Part shown: piece by piece, positions 17,349-26,815 of the stretch
Layout of the letters: the number at the start of each line of letters is the position of its first letter
How positions within the stretch are numbered: the stretch's first letter is position 1
Assembly: GCF_007786455.1 (NCBI RefSeq)
Contig: NZ_VNJK01000002.1
Location: 186,001 to 250,000, forward strand
Length of the DNA stretch: 64,000 bases
Reading direction: 5' to 3'
Source: Paenibacillus agilis
GTDB taxonomy: Bacteria > Bacillota > Bacilli > Paenibacillales > Paenibacillaceae
Position numbers and translations under genes: made by a program
Notes under the pieces: model-generated
The model's database searches: none
The model's input: only the letters and a program-made list of their open reading frames with translations
Told to the model about the DNA's origin: nothing

Positions 17349-18131
17349 ATGACACATACCGCTGCTTCTAAACCCATTTTGAAGCTGATGAATGTCGGCA
17401 AGTCATTTCACAAACAAGTTGTCCTGAAAAATATTCACCTCACCGTCCAACGAGGCGAAGTCACCGTCATTCTCGGTCCGAGCGGCTGCGGCAAAAGCAC
17501 GCTGCTTCGCTGCCTGAACGGACTGGAGCTCATAGATGAGGGAAGCATTCGTTTCAATGAGCTGGAGCTTACGCCCAAAGGCCGACAATGGCAGGCTGTA
17601 CGCGAGCGCATCGGAATGGTGTTTCAAAGCTATCATCTATTCCCTCATATGAAAGTGATCGATAATATTTTACTCGGCCCCCTAAAGGTACAGAAGCGCA
17701 GTAAAGCTGAAGCCCTTGCGCAAGCAGAAGAGCTTCTTGAACGTATCGGCTTGCTCGACAAGCGAGATAGTTATCCACGCGAGCTATCAGGCGGTCAACA
17801 GCAGCGTATCGCGATTGTTCGCGCCCTGTGCATGAATCCAGAAGTCATGCTATTCGATGAGGTAACCGCCGCCCTTGATCCAGAAATGGTGAAGGAAGTG
17901 CTTGAAGTCATGCTTCAGCTGGCACGAGAAGGGATGACGATGATTATCGTCACACATGAGATGGGCTTCGCCCGTGCTGTTGCAGACCGAATTGTGTTTA
18001 TGGATAAAGGATCCATTATCGAGCAAGGAAATCCGAAAAGCTTCTTCTCAGAGCCGCAAACGGATCGCGCCAAGCGATTTTTGCAGCAATTTTATGAGAT
18101 AGAGACATGGAAAGGGAGAGATGTCATATGA
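17349..18131 (+). CDS. Polar amino-acid ABC transporter ATP-binding protein (GlnQ type)
   Basis: A 260-residue ATPase. Walker A is GPSGCGKST (about 42-50), Q-loop [11 protein letters not shown], signature LSGGQQQR, Walker [15 protein letters not shown] and switch His in VTHEMGF, all GlnQ/HisP-like. The phrase VTAALD replaces the usual TSALD, a small deviation. Its stop overlaps the binding-protein start (ATGA), so the two are coupled. Confidence 0.95.
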   Translation: MTHTAASKPILKLMNVGKSFHKQVVLKNIHLTVQRGEVTVILGPSGCGKSTLLRCLNGLELIDEGSIRFNELELTPKGRQWQAVRERIGMVFQSYHLFPHMKVIDNILLGPLKVQKRSKAEALAQAEELLERIGLLDKRDSYPRELSGGQQQRIAIVRALCMNPEVMLFDEVTAALDPEMVKEVLEVMLQLAREGMTMIIVTHEMGFARAVADRIVFMDKGSIIEQGNPKSFFSEPQTDRAKRFLQQFYEIETWKGRDVI

Positions 18132-19036
18132 AAAGAACATTTCATTCATTCGTGACCGTACTTGCGGCAATCCTACTTGTAACAACGTTATTGGCAGGTT
18201 GCGGCGGACAGAGCGACAAGCCGTCTAACGGGCAAGATACTGCGACTGACAAATCGAATACGGCAGGATCGAAAGCGAGTGGATCTTTGCAGCAAATCAA
18301 AGACCGTGGCAAGCTGATCGTTGGTATTTTTACCGATAAACCTCCATTCGGCTTCGTGGATGAGAAAGGCAGCTATGTCGGCTTCGATACCGACCTTGCA
18401 AAGCGGTTTGCCAAAGATTTGCTTGGCGAGGAATCAAAAATTGAATTTGTAACCGTAGAGCCAGCTAGCCGAGTACCTTATTTGCAAAGCGGCAAGGTTG
18501 ATCTTATTCTCGCTAATATGACCGTTACCGAAGAACGTAAGCAAGCCGTTGATTTTACAAATCCAAACTTAAAGGTAGCTACTCAGCTAATCGTTAGCGA
18601 TAAGAGCGGCATTCAATCGTTAGCAGACATTAAGGGAAAGAAGATCATCGTTACAAAAGGGACGACCGCTGATATTTATTTGACGAAAAACAATCCAGAT
18701 GTTGAGCTCATCAAGTTCGATAAAAATACCGAGTCGCTGCAAGCGCTCAAAGATGGCCGCGGAGATGGCTATGCACAGGACAACATAATCCTTTATGCAT
18801 GGGCACGCAAAAATACGGGCTATACCGTACTTACAGATAAGTTGGAAAAAGAGGCCCCAATCGCTCCAGCGGTGCAGAAGGGCAATGACGAGCTGCGAGA
18901 ATGGGTAAATCAAGAGCTGGCCAAGCTCGGCGAGGAAAAGTATCTGCTAAAGCTCTACAATCAGTATTTACGCAGCGAACTCGGACCTGATGTAGATCCC
19001 AACGATGTTATTGTGGAGGGCGGCAAGTGGCAATAA
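18128..19036 (+). CDS. Amino-acid ABC transporter substrate-binding lipoprotein
   Basis: A 302-residue SBP_bac_3 protein. Residues 1-27 are a lipoprotein signal with lipobox LLAGC. A Ser/Thr/Gly linker of about 35 residues follows, then the two-lobe binding fold: [34 protein letters not shown] entry, [20 protein letters not shown] and [11 protein letters not shown]. The pattern is that of Glu/Asp/Gln or cystine binders; the ligand is not decided by sequence. The ATG overlaps the ATPase stop. Confidence 0.93.
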   Translation: MKRTFHSFVTVLAAILLVTTLLAGCGGQSDKPSNGQDTATDKSNTAGSKASGSLQQIKDRGKLIVGIFTDKPPFGFVDEKGSYVGFDTDLAKRFAKDLLGEESKIEFVTVEPASRVPYLQSGKVDLILANMTVTEERKQAVDFTNPNLKVATQLIVSDKSGIQSLADIKGKKIIVTKGTTADIYLTKNNPDVELIKFDKNTESLQALKDGRGDGYAQDNIILYAWARKNTGYTVLTDKLEKEAPIAPAVQKGNDELREWVNQELAKLGEEKYLLKLYNQYLRSELGPDVDPNDVIVEGGKWQ

Positions 19037-19165
19037 TGAGCGAAGTTATTGAGCTATCAGTCGTTAATAGCATACGAATAGACAAAATACGAAGAAATGC
19101 ATATGCCATTGTCAGAAATAAGCTGTTTACCGTATACAATTGCGCCAATTTCGTTTGATACACGA

Positions 19166-19202
19166 AACACCCCTTATCCTACTCATAGGACAGGGGATTT
19201 TG
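19166..19202 (+). terminator. Terminator of the amino-acid ABC operon
   Basis: CCCCT.TCCTA pairs with TAGGA.AGGGG, followed by ATTTTG. It lies about 130 nt past the last stop codon. Confidence 0.6.
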
Positions 19203-19229
19203 TGCTGTCGATTTTCACCATTTCGTAGG

Positions 19230-19258
19230 TTTACGGAATAAATCCTTGAGGTTATAAT
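19230..19258 (+). promoter_or_regulatory. Promoter of the putative antisense antitoxin RNA
   Basis: TTTACG (19230-19235), a 17-bp spacer and a perfect TATAAT (19253-19258). No plus-strand gene follows; the transcript would run against the toxin gene. Confidence 0.65.
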
Positions 19259-19264
19259 AATCAT

Positions 19265-19390
19265 AGAAAAGAGAGCCATGCGTCAACATGGCTCCGGCAC
19301 AACACCGCAATAAGAGCGGTCGGCTGCAATAAGCACCGGTACAGAAATAGACCGAACCTTTGCGGGGGGCGGTCTATTTCCGTTTATTGA
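19265..19390 (+). ncRNA. Putative cis-antisense antitoxin RNA (RatA/SR4-like arrangement)
   Basis: The predicted transcript starts near 19265 at the 3' end of the toxin message and runs to a perfect 11-bp hairpin (GAAATAGACCG/CGGTCTATTTC, 19343-19380) followed by CGTTTATT. It would be complementary to the toxin 3' UTR and its last codons, as in the txpA/RatA and bsrG/SR4 systems. Position and length are inferred from promoter and hairpin only. Confidence 0.55.
19268..19297 (-). terminator. Terminator of the toxin mRNA
   Basis: GAGCCATG and CATGGCTC form an 8-bp stem with a 6-nt loop; on the minus strand TCTTTTCTATG follows. Confidence 0.65.
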
Positions 19391-19457
19391 CGGATATCAG
19401 CGCGATGAGAAGCGTCCCAAAGCTTATCATAAGCGTAAGCGCTTCGTACACTGACAT
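19374..19457 (-). CDS. Holin-like type I toxin peptide, 27 residues
   Basis: The reading frame encodes MSVYEALTLMISFGTLLIAL then ISVNKRK. This is the pattern of the putative holin-like toxin family (short peptides starting M-[ST]-V-x-[EQ]-A-L-x-L-M-I-x-F-G with a single membrane helix and a basic tail), related to TxpA/YonT/BsrG toxins. GGAGGTGAT ends 5 nt before the ATG. The SD lies in a 6-bp hairpin (CTTCCC, loop CAGA, GGGAGG), which should limit translation. An upstream AGCCGACCGC segment (19485-19494 on the plus strand) is perfectly complementary to one in the 3' UTR (19316-19325), so the message can close on itself. It would act at the membrane. Confidence 0.8.
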   Translation of the reverse strand: MSVYEALTLMISFGTLLIALISVNKRK

Positions 19458-19523
19458 GGGGCATCACCTCCCTCTGGGGAAGCTAGCCGACCGCGCCCTT
19501 ATGGCCCTTTTTGTGCTTGTCTC

Positions 19524-19534
19524 ATTATATCATG
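19524..19534 (-). promoter_or_regulatory. Extended -10 promoter of the toxin gene
   Basis: The minus strand reads TG-A-TATAAT (TATAAT at 19529-19524). A clear -35 is not seen, which an extended -10 can offset. It gives a 5' UTR of about 60 nt containing the SD-sequestering hairpin. 19535-19740 holds no supported feature. Confidence 0.6.
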
Positions 19535-19740
19535 ATTTACGCGTTAGAATTAACAAATGTTTCTCATATGAACTACTTTTGGTAAAAATTTATCCAACTT
19601 TAAGATTCATGTTCGAGCTTGCACAAAGTTGCTTCGTTGGATCACCGACTTCTCCTTCGTGCGGACAAAAGTGCAGCTATTTTAAGTAGAAATCATCATT
19701 TTGAGATACATAAGGGCAAATGTGCAGTTATTTTTCTCGA

Positions 19741-20304
19741 TTATGCACTTGCTAAATCAATCCTCGTTTGTCCATCCGTTTTTTTCACTGTGACCTCCAG
19801 CTCTAATGCTTGAGCAATCTCACGAATAGGCACATACAGCGTTCCTTTCACAAGGATAGGGCCGCGATACCGCTTCTTATCCACTTTGCAAACATCGGAT
19901 TCCTGCACACAAATTTGTTCGGGCTCATAGATCTTCTTATCATGAGGACCAATATCTTGACCCACAGGACGCGATTGAATCCAGAAGCCACGGTGCTCGT
20001 TGCCCCAGACCATTACTCGCTCTTCATTGAAACTAAACTCATACTGATGATAATCGTACAGCTCAGAACGCTTTGTATAACTAATTTTTGTCTGTAGCTT
20101 CTCAGTTAACGCTCGTAACGACACATAGCTCTTTCCGTCATTTACATATACGTGAGAAGTGCTTATGTTTTGCCCAACTACCGATAGTACATACTTTGAT
20201 GGTAGTGCAGCTGCTTCCCCTTTTGTATCGAATCCAACCGTTAAAATAACAAACGCAGTTAGCAGCCCCATAACTAACCTCATTGTTGTTCTTTTTACCT
20301 TCAT
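19741..20304 (-). CDS. Secreted stalk-domain (copper amine oxidase N-like) protein
   Basis: A 187-residue exported protein with a signal peptide (about 1-32, ending GEAAA). Two sections match halves of the copper amine oxidase N-terminal domain: VYVNDGKSYVSLRALTEKLQ near the start, and LVKGTLYVPIREIAQALELE near the end. The middle (about 85-145) is an insertion with three tryptophans or cysteines (VMVWGNEHRGFW, CVQESDVC). Such domains are abundant in Paenibacillus surface proteins. GGAGG precedes the ATG by 7-8 nt. Function unknown; no partner domain is attached. Confidence 0.75.
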   Translation of the reverse strand: MKVKRTTMRLVMGLLTAFVILTVGFDTKGEAAALPSKYVLSVVGQNISTSHVYVNDGKSYVSLRALTEKLQTKISYTKRSELYDYHQYEFSFNEERVMVWGNEHRGFWIQSRPVGQDIGPHDKKIYEPEQICVQESDVCKVDKKRYRGPILVKGTLYVPIREIAQALELEVTVKKTDGQTRIDLASA

Positions 20305-20372
20305 AAAAGAACCTCCTTATTTGCAAAAAGATTTATACAATATGAATCACCAAATTATCTACCATTGAATTG

Positions 20373-20828
20373 CTAACTTGATCTAACAAACCGCTTCACA
20401 ACTAAACCTACATGAAAATAAAAAAGTGCAGAAAAGCTAAAAGCAAGCATATAAAATAGAACATTATTAAAGGTAACGCCGTTTCTAGAGATCACTAAAG
20501 CAGCAGCAATATAAGCCCAATAAACAACTACACCAGACAAAAAGAAACATAAACTACCGATCGCATATTTTATAAAAGAAGAGTATGTTAGCTTTTGAAT
20601 CATTGAAGTTAATGCAATGGAGGTAGGCACACCCGTCAGAAGAAAGAATGGGGTAGCAAATATGAAGTAAATAAATACAAGACTACTATAGGAATAGTTC
20701 AAATCGAGTGAATGATAATTCGTTCCTTGATTGATATCGTGCATCCAAGCTAGTAATGGACAAGCGAGCAAACTAGATATGAGCGCCGTAATCAGTTCTT
20801 TCTTAAAAAGCATCTTAAACCGCAACAC
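20373..20828 (-). CDS. Small integral membrane protein, function unknown
   Basis: About 151 residues with four hydrophobic helices (roughly 12-30, 48-70, 84-110, 120-142) and a basic C-terminus (VKRFVRSS). The start is uncertain: a TTG at 20828 has GGAG 8 nt upstream, while the first ATG, five codons later, lies too far from it. The region is AT-rich. I recognise no family. It lies between the stalk protein and the mannosidase operon, convergent with neither. Confidence 0.55.
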   Translation of the reverse strand: MLRFKMLFKKELITALISSLLACPLLAWMHDINQGTNYHSLDLNYSYSSLVFIYFIFATPFFLLTGVPTSIALTSMIQKLTYSSFIKYAIGSLCFFLSGVVVYWAYIAAALVISRNGVTFNNVLFYMLAFSFSALFYFHVGLVVKRFVRSS

Positions 20829-20934
20829 ACCAACTCCAATCCACTCTATTTTAGAGTAATTATATCCAATTAGAAAAACGGATGAAATACCTATTAAGCT
20901 TATTCATTCCATTACCACTTCGCATATAAAAAAG

Positions 20935-20973
20935 ACTGGCTGCTTCTCTGCGAGCATACAGAGAGCAGCCAAC
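20935..20973 (-). terminator. Terminator of the mannoside utilisation operon
   Basis: GGCTGCT.CTCTG pairs with CAGAG.AGCAGCC, and six Ts follow on the minus strand just after the GH38 stop codon. Confidence 0.85.
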
Positions 20974-20981
20974 CTTTTTAA

Positions 20982-23711
20982 TTATTTCATGCCGAGCGTA
21001 AAGATTTCCGCTGCGCCGAGATCCATGTTAGCGCGCTGCGCGTCTACGCTGGCAATTGCTTCGCCTGCGCGCTCCAGCACGTCCGAGCGGTAGAACCCGC
21101 TCGCTGCTGCTGGCAGCGTTACGCTAAGCGCGCGCGGTTCGTGCGCAAGGTTGTACCAGCGCGCGACCATGTCGCCGGTCTCTTCCGCCATCTTCAAGGA
21201 AGAGAACGCGACACCTTCGCCTTCCCATGCCATGAAGGCGTGGTCTGCCGCGAAGCGGCCTTCGTGCACGTCCGTTTGACGCACGAGGAAAGGCACTGGG
21301 AAGCTGTAAGCTTCCGCATAGGCACCGGACGCCACTACATCGCCCGCATGCGGGATGATGCTGTAGGAAGCGGTATTCGTGCCAAGGCACTGCGCTTCTG
21401 GCGTCGGGAAGTAGCCCCAGTCGCCAAGCTCGCCCGAAGAGCGAAGCAGCGTAACCGCAATCGTATTTTTATTGTCCTGCGATACTTCGTATTCGCATAG
21501 ACCGATGTTCGCAACCGTCAACCCATGCGCGCCGTCGCTTACGCTGACGAATGCTTGCTGGTGCTGATCGTTGCTTGGGTTCTGCCATTCTTGTTCTGGC
21601 ACGTTGTTGCGGCGTGCCACTTCGAAGATAGAATCCGCCACATGCGTTTCCGCTGTAAATCCTGTTGGGAACAAAGCACGTACACGATGATCCTTCGATT
21701 GATTCTCCATCGTCACGTTTACGTCCACACGCTTTGCACCGCGATCCAACGTATAGCGTGTGACGATCACGAATGGCACCATCTCTGTAGAACGCTGTGC
21801 CGTACGTTTCGGGAAGTCCACGACGTCCAGCATTTCTTGCTTCAGCGTTTCATCCGCGGATACCGGGATGCTCCAGTTGTGCTTCACTTCGATTACCGCA
21901 CGGAATGCTGTATTCTCGATTAGCTTACGCTCCGCCTGAACATCCTTCGTCGTTAACGGTGTAGAGCCTTGCGGCATACGGAACATGTACTCGTTGCCGA
22001 TGTCACCCGCGTCTTCGTAGACGTTAAGGCCATCGTACACGTGCCCTGTTCGTTTATCCGTCAGCTTCAATGCACCGTCCGATTGAACTTCTGCTTGCAG
22101 GAATTCGTTTTCCAGCGCGAACTCGCCTGTAACGAGGCTAGAAGCCTCTGCTGTTGCTGCTGCACCCGCTTCTGTAACAGGTACCCACGCCAACGTCTTG
22201 TATCCGAACGCTTGAATATGCTGCGCCTGCACGCGTACTTTGATAATGCGTGCCATATACGGCTGACGGAACTTATCCTTCGGCAGGTCATAGCCGAACA
22301 TCACGCCTGCATCCTCCCACTCGCAATCGATCGCGTTGCCATTCGAATCAATAACTACGCCTGGCTCAATCGGCTCTGGCTTCATTTCTGCCGCCAACAC
22401 TGTTGGATGCGCTTCGCTGAAATAGCGACGCTTCAATTCAAGCGTTACTTCGACAACCCCACTGCGCTCATAACCAGATGTGTTAAACACCGTAAACGGT
22501 ACTGCACGCTTGCCTTCAAATGCCGTCGTATCGATTTGCGGTAGCAAGGAATCCAACGACTCGTTCACGATCATTTCTGTCATATGCTTGGACTTCTCAA
22601 ACCGAGTCACCATTTCACGATGAACCTCATCGACGGAGCAGCCGCAAATGCTGTCATGCGGATGATTCTGCATCAATGTCTTCCATGCATAGACGAACAA
22701 ATGATGCGGATAAGGCTTACCTGCTTGATGAGCAAATGCCGCCAACGGCTCTGCTACTTTTTCCAACAGCGTCTGGTTATCTGCATTCATTTGCTTCAAA
22801 TACAAACGAGAAGAAGCCGTATTCACCAAGGTGTACCAGCCATCTGTACGCTGACTGCGCAATTCGCCTTCTACTGTCTTCAAGTTCTCAGGCAATTCCT
22901 CACGCACACGGTCTACATACTCGTTAAAGTTGGAGTGCACGAAGTCTACGTCAGGGAACAATTTTTTAGCTACTTCGATCGCTTGCGAAAGATCCGTCTG
23001 GATCGGCTGATGGTCACAACCGTTCATAAACAACAAGTGATTCGTCGAAGCGAATTTCTCCGCGTCTGGAATGCGTTTCTCCCAATAAGCTACTGCTTGT
23101 GCTTCATCTACAGGTACTTCCATACCGTTGCAGTACCAGTTCGCAAACAGAATGCCGATGACACGGGAACCATCTGGAGACTGCCAGATCATTTCAGAGA
23201 ATGGTGACTCGTAAGATGCATCTTCAGACACTTGGTTGTTGAAGCCTGTTGGCTTAACACCGCGACCGAACATCGCAACATCAATGTCAGCTTGCTTCAA
23301 AATTTGCGGCGCTTGCCCCATATTACCGAAGGAATCTGGGAAATAGCCGACTTTCGAAATTTTGCCGCCATACTGCTTCGTGTCACGGTGACCGATCTGC
23401 AAGTTACGAATATTCGCCTCGCTGCTCGTCAGGAACTCGTCCTGTAGGATGTACCATGGTCCGATATGAATGCGTTCTTCCGCAATATATTGTTCCAGCT
23501 TGCCTTTCATTTCTGGACGTACTTGCAAGTAGTCCTCCAGCATAATCGTCTGTCCATCGAGGTGGAAGCTCTTATAGTTAGGATCACGTTCAAGTGTTTC
23601 TAGCAGCGTGTCCATCAATTCTACTAAGAGTGCATGATGATATTCATAAGGCATATACCATTCGCGATCCCAGTGTGTGTGGGAAATAATATGAGCCGTC
23701 TTTTTCGTCAT
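20982..23711 (-). CDS. Alpha-mannosidase, glycoside hydrolase family 38
   Basis: A 909-residue cytoplasmic retaining alpha-mannosidase; there is no signal peptide. The zinc-site motif HTHWDREW lies at residues 11-18, and the nucleophile Asp126 is in GYFPDSFGN. The catalytic domain covers about 5-270, the three-helix bundle about 280-390, and beta-sandwich domains follow to the end. It is the last gene of the operon, after GH125, and would trim alpha-linked mannose from imported mannosides. The last 400 bp (20990-21420) are clearly more GC-rich than the rest of the gene. Confidence 0.95.
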   Translation of the reverse strand: MTKKTAHIISHTHWDREWYMPYEYHHALLVELMDTLLETLERDPNYKSFHLDGQTIMLEDYLQVRPEMKGKLEQYIAEERIHIGPWYILQDEFLTSSEANIRNLQIGHRDTKQYGGKISKVGYFPDSFGNMGQAPQILKQADIDVAMFGRGVKPTGFNNQVSEDASYESPFSEMIWQSPDGSRVIGILFANWYCNGMEVPVDEAQAVAYWEKRIPDAEKFASTNHLLFMNGCDHQPIQTDLSQAIEVAKKLFPDVDFVHSNFNEYVDRVREELPENLKTVEGELRSQRTDGWYTLVNTASSRLYLKQMNADNQTLLEKVAEPLAAFAHQAGKPYPHHLFVYAWKTLMQNHPHDSICGCSVDEVHREMVTRFEKSKHMTEMIVNESLDSLLPQIDTTAFEGKRAVPFTVFNTSGYERSGVVEVTLELKRRYFSEAHPTVLAAEMKPEPIEPGVVIDSNGNAIDCEWEDAGVMFGYDLPKDKFRQPYMARIIKVRVQAQHIQAFGYKTLAWVPVTEAGAAATAEASSLVTGEFALENEFLQAEVQSDGALKLTDKRTGHVYDGLNVYEDAGDIGNEYMFRMPQGSTPLTTKDVQAERKLIENTAFRAVIEVKHNWSIPVSADETLKQEMLDVVDFPKRTAQRSTEMVPFVIVTRYTLDRGAKRVDVNVTMENQSKDHRVRALFPTGFTAETHVADSIFEVARRNNVPEQEWQNPSNDQHQQAFVSVSDGAHGLTVANIGLCEYEVSQDNKNTIAVTLLRSSGELGDWGYFPTPEAQCLGTNTASYSIIPHAGDVVASGAYAEAYSFPVPFLVRQTDVHEGRFAADHAFMAWEGEGVAFSSLKMAEETGDMVARWYNLAHEPRALSVTLPAAASGFYRSDVLERAGEAIASVDAQRANMDLGAAEIFTLGMK

Positions 23712-23756
23712 AAGTCTCTCTCCTCTCCAACTTAAAAGGGCGTTTCATTTTGCAAT

Positions 23757-25040
23757 CTATTTCTTCAACCAGAACTCACGGTGGATCAATTCAGAGAACA
23801 AGCTGTTCGACCAAGCGAACCATTCGCGCGTAAACTGCTTTGCATCGTCTTTGTGGAAGCCTTCGTGCATATAGCCTAGCTCTGCATCTGTATCTACTAG
23901 CATTGCGATAACTTCTTGAATCTCTTCATCTGTAGCAGCCGTCAAGCCTTGCATCGACAAAGCAATATGCCAGATGTAATCTTTCGGCGTATGTGGACTG
24001 CCGATACCGCGTGCTTGCTTGCCTGCGTAGTAGTAAGGATTTTCTTCGCTCAAAATAAGCTTTCTTGTATTTTGATAAATCGGATCGTCTGCTGACGTAT
24101 AACCGAGGTACGGAATCGCGAGCAAGCTCGGCACATTCGCGTCATCCATCAAGTTATAGTTGCCGTACCCGTCTGTTTCATAAGCGTATACTTTTCCGTA
24201 TTTCGGGTGATGGAAGATACCATAGGCTTGAATGCCTTCATCAATCTCTATGCCCAATCGGCGTGCCTTCTCTGCGAACAGCTCATCCTGATACACATCG
24301 CGTGCAATCTCTTCTAAGTAACGAAGAACGACAACCGCGAACATATTGGATGGGATCAAATAACCAAACGTACATGCATCATCACTTGGACGGAAAGCAG
24401 ACCAAGTCATGCCTGTATAGTTAACTGGCATACCCATGCCATTATTTTTCAACGTATCTGTCGGACGGCAATCTTGGCGCTGGAAACGATAAGATGACTG
24501 CTCGAAATGACGCTGCTCTGTCGTCCACAAGTTCATAATGATATGTGCAACATGGCGGAATTCGCTATCGAACAACGAAGTGTCGCCAGTTGTTTTCCAG
24601 TACAAGTATCCAAGTTGAATCGGATAGCAAAGTGAATCAATCTCGTATTTGCGCTCCCATACCCAGCCATTCAGCTCCGTTATATCACGGTGATGAATCT
24701 CCTCAAGTGGAACAGGCGTCTCATTGAATGCATTAGCATACGGATCGATCTGAATATACTTCATCTGCTTACGTACAAGGCCAGCAATAATGCGGCGTAC
24801 GTCTGCGTCCTCTGCCGCCAATGGCAAGTACTGGCGAACTTGGGCGCTGGAATCGCGCAGCCACATCGCAGGTATGTCACCTGTGAATACATAAGATGTG
24901 CCATCCTCATGCAGCTTTGTCGTTGTTTTCAACGTATTAGGAAAACAGTTGAGGAACAACTGCTTCAATTTCTCATTATCGTTTAATCGAGTTGATGCTT
25001 CTTCCATCACGCGAAGCACGGCTTGGGGTAGACGTTCCAT
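23757..25040 (-). CDS. Exo-alpha-1,6-mannosidase, glycoside hydrolase family 125
   Basis: A 427-residue enzyme without signal peptide. The family features are TGDIPAMWLRDSSAQVRQYL near residue 53, EIDSLCYPIQLGYLYWKTTG, and WSAFRPSDDACTFGYLIPSN. GH125 enzymes release terminal alpha-1,6-mannose by inversion and commonly pair with GH38 in bacterial N-glycan or mannan use. It lies 45 bp before the GH38 gene and 182 bp after the binding-protein gene, with a perfect hairpin in that gap. Confidence 0.93.
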   Translation of the reverse strand: MERLPQAVLRVMEEASTRLNDNEKLKQLFLNCFPNTLKTTTKLHEDGTSYVFTGDIPAMWLRDSSAQVRQYLPLAAEDADVRRIIAGLVRKQMKYIQIDPYANAFNETPVPLEEIHHRDITELNGWVWERKYEIDSLCYPIQLGYLYWKTTGDTSLFDSEFRHVAHIIMNLWTTEQRHFEQSSYRFQRQDCRPTDTLKNNGMGMPVNYTGMTWSAFRPSDDACTFGYLIPSNMFAVVVLRYLEEIARDVYQDELFAEKARRLGIEIDEGIQAYGIFHHPKYGKVYAYETDGYGNYNLMDDANVPSLLAIPYLGYTSADDPIYQNTRKLILSEENPYYYAGKQARGIGSPHTPKDYIWHIALSMQGLTAATDEEIQEVIAMLVDTDAELGYMHEGFHKDDAKQFTREWFAWSNSLFSELIHREFWLKK

Positions 25041-25098
25041 ATCGATTCTCTCCTTCTCTCCTAGGGCAAAAATGAAAAGATGCTGCTCTTATAAGACA

Positions 25099-25130
25099 CA
25101 ATCAGGTGAAGCCGATGCTCCACCTGATTG
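25099..25130 (-). other. Intercistronic hairpin between binding protein and GH125 genes
   Basis: CAATCAGGTG and CACCTGATTG form a perfect 10-bp stem with a 12-nt loop and no T-tract. In ABC operons such hairpins usually stabilise the abundant binding-protein message against the downstream part. Confidence 0.6.
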
Positions 25131-25222
25131 CATAGATCGGGCTATTCATTTCGCTTCTGCGGATGTTTCATTCTTGTTGTCAATGCTGCAGTAGACAAAG
25201 ATTCGTCCAATCACATCGAAAC

Positions 25223-26704
25223 TTATTTTTTGGATGCTTTCCATGCATCCAATTGTGTTTGCATTTCAGCTTGAACCTTATCCAAGCCAGCTGCTTTGAA
25301 CTTCTCGATTGCTTTAGGAACGTAAACTTTAGGGTCTACTGTACCTGTGAACAAGGAAGCGTAGAACTCTTCTTTCACGTTTTGCAATGCTGCCACTTCA
25401 GATTTCACGCTGTCCGCGTTGAAGTGGAATCCAAGCAATGGTGCATTTTCAGCAGAATTGTTAAACTTCTCGAATTGCTCCCATTTGTCTTTAGGGTCTG
25501 TAGGCAGCTTATCCAAGAGGAAGAAGTTACCCAATGTGAAACCAGGCATATCGTAGCCTTCTGTCTTAGCAGGCAAGAATTCAATTGTTTCTGCATCGAT
25601 ACGCTTGAAGTGCTCGCCTTCGATACCATGGTTGATCATGTTGCGAAGCGTCTTGTCAGAGTTCAGCAAGTTCAAGAACTCTACTGCTTTCTCTGGGTAT
25701 GCAGAGTTAGCAGATACCGCATGCATTGCACCCATTACAGACCAATTGTATACATATGGTTTCGTGTAAGGTGTAGAAACAACTTCATAACCCATAGATT
25801 GAGACCACAATGCGTCAGCAAACGGCTGTGTATCTGGCATGTCTACGAGCCAGTTACCTGTTTTCATTTCATCGCCGCTGGATGCAGTAGAAGCATCTTT
25901 CTTCAGGTAACCTTTTTTGTAGTACTCATGCATCGTTTCCAAGTCTTTCATTGTATCCGGCTGTTCCAAAACATTTACGAGTTTCATTTCATTTGTATCT
26001 GTCAAAGCAACACCGATTGGCAAGTTCTCAGAAATCAAATCATAGTTCAAACCGAATTTGAACTGCTTATCTGCAGATAGCGGATACATGCCTGGCTCGC
26101 CTGCTTTTACTTTTGCAAGGATCGGCTCAAGGTCTTGAAGCGTTTTCACGTTTTTGTAGTCGATACCGTATTTATCTACAACCTTCTTGTTGAAGCGGAA
26201 AACTTTCTGTGCAGGCAACTCTTTGTTAACTGGAATTGCATACGTCTTGCCATCGATTTTCGCACCTTCTAGGAAGGATGGATGAACGTTCTTCGCGATA
26301 TCTTGGCCTTTTGTTGCCAAAAGATCATCAAGCGCTAAGAAAGCACCTTTTTTCGCGTTTGTTACATAGTCGAATGCCCAAGAAGCTGTGAATGCGATGT
26401 CGTAAGGCTCACCGGAGTTCGCGATTACTTGCATCTTCTCGTTGTACTCGCCCCAATCATACATTTTCATCTTGACGGTTACACCGATCTTTTCTTTCGT
26501 ATACTCGCTGACTTTTGCCATTACTTTGTCAACGTCTTTTTGTGGAGTACCGATTGTATACCAGATTAGCTCAACTGGCTTTTCAGCTGTGCCTTCTGTG
26601 CTACCGCCAGTTGCTTCTTTTTTACTGCCGCAGCCTGTGAGAACAAGAGAAGCGACCATTACGAGACAGAACGTCATCATGAGCAATTTTTTTGCTTTAG
26701 CCAT
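25223..26704 (-). CDS. Carbohydrate ABC transporter substrate-binding lipoprotein (LplA type)
   Basis: A 493-residue surface lipoprotein with lipobox VLTGC near residue 25 and an SBP_bac_1-type fold: PVELIWYTIG at the start of the mature domain, then GEPYDIAFTASW and YAIPVNKELPAQ. It is the typical large binding protein of Paenibacillus CUT1 systems. The start at 26704 has GGGG 10 nt upstream; the longer frame has none. It lies between permeases and mannosidases, so mannose oligosaccharides are the inferred ligand. Confidence 0.92.
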   Translation of the reverse strand: MAKAKKLLMMTFCLVMVASLVLTGCGSKKEATGGSTEGTAEKPVELIWYTIGTPQKDVDKVMAKVSEYTKEKIGVTVKMKMYDWGEYNEKMQVIANSGEPYDIAFTASWAFDYVTNAKKGAFLALDDLLATKGQDIAKNVHPSFLEGAKIDGKTYAIPVNKELPAQKVFRFNKKVVDKYGIDYKNVKTLQDLEPILAKVKAGEPGMYPLSADKQFKFGLNYDLISENLPIGVALTDTNEMKLVNVLEQPDTMKDLETMHEYYKKGYLKKDASTASSGDEMKTGNWLVDMPDTQPFADALWSQSMGYEVVSTPYTKPYVYNWSVMGAMHAVSANSAYPEKAVEFLNLLNSDKTLRNMINHGIEGEHFKRIDAETIEFLPAKTEGYDMPGFTLGNFFLLDKLPTDPKDKWEQFEKFNNSAENAPLLGFHFNADSVKSEVAALQNVKEEFYASLFTGTVDPKVYVPKAIEKFKAAGLDKVQAEMQTQLDAWKASKK

Positions 26705-26815
26705 TCTTGTCAACCCCTTTGTATAAGCGTGATGAATTGCATATATGGTGTCTGCCCTGACCACGATGACCCTGAATCCCCTATCACTCAGTGGCCAGAG
26801 CAGGAATACCCGGCA

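Noticed and set aside
22584-23207. Long open frames on the plus strand opposite the mannosidase gene
   Set aside because: They lie antisense to a clear GH38 gene, lack ribosome sites and read as Cys/His/Arg-rich nonsense; they are shadows.
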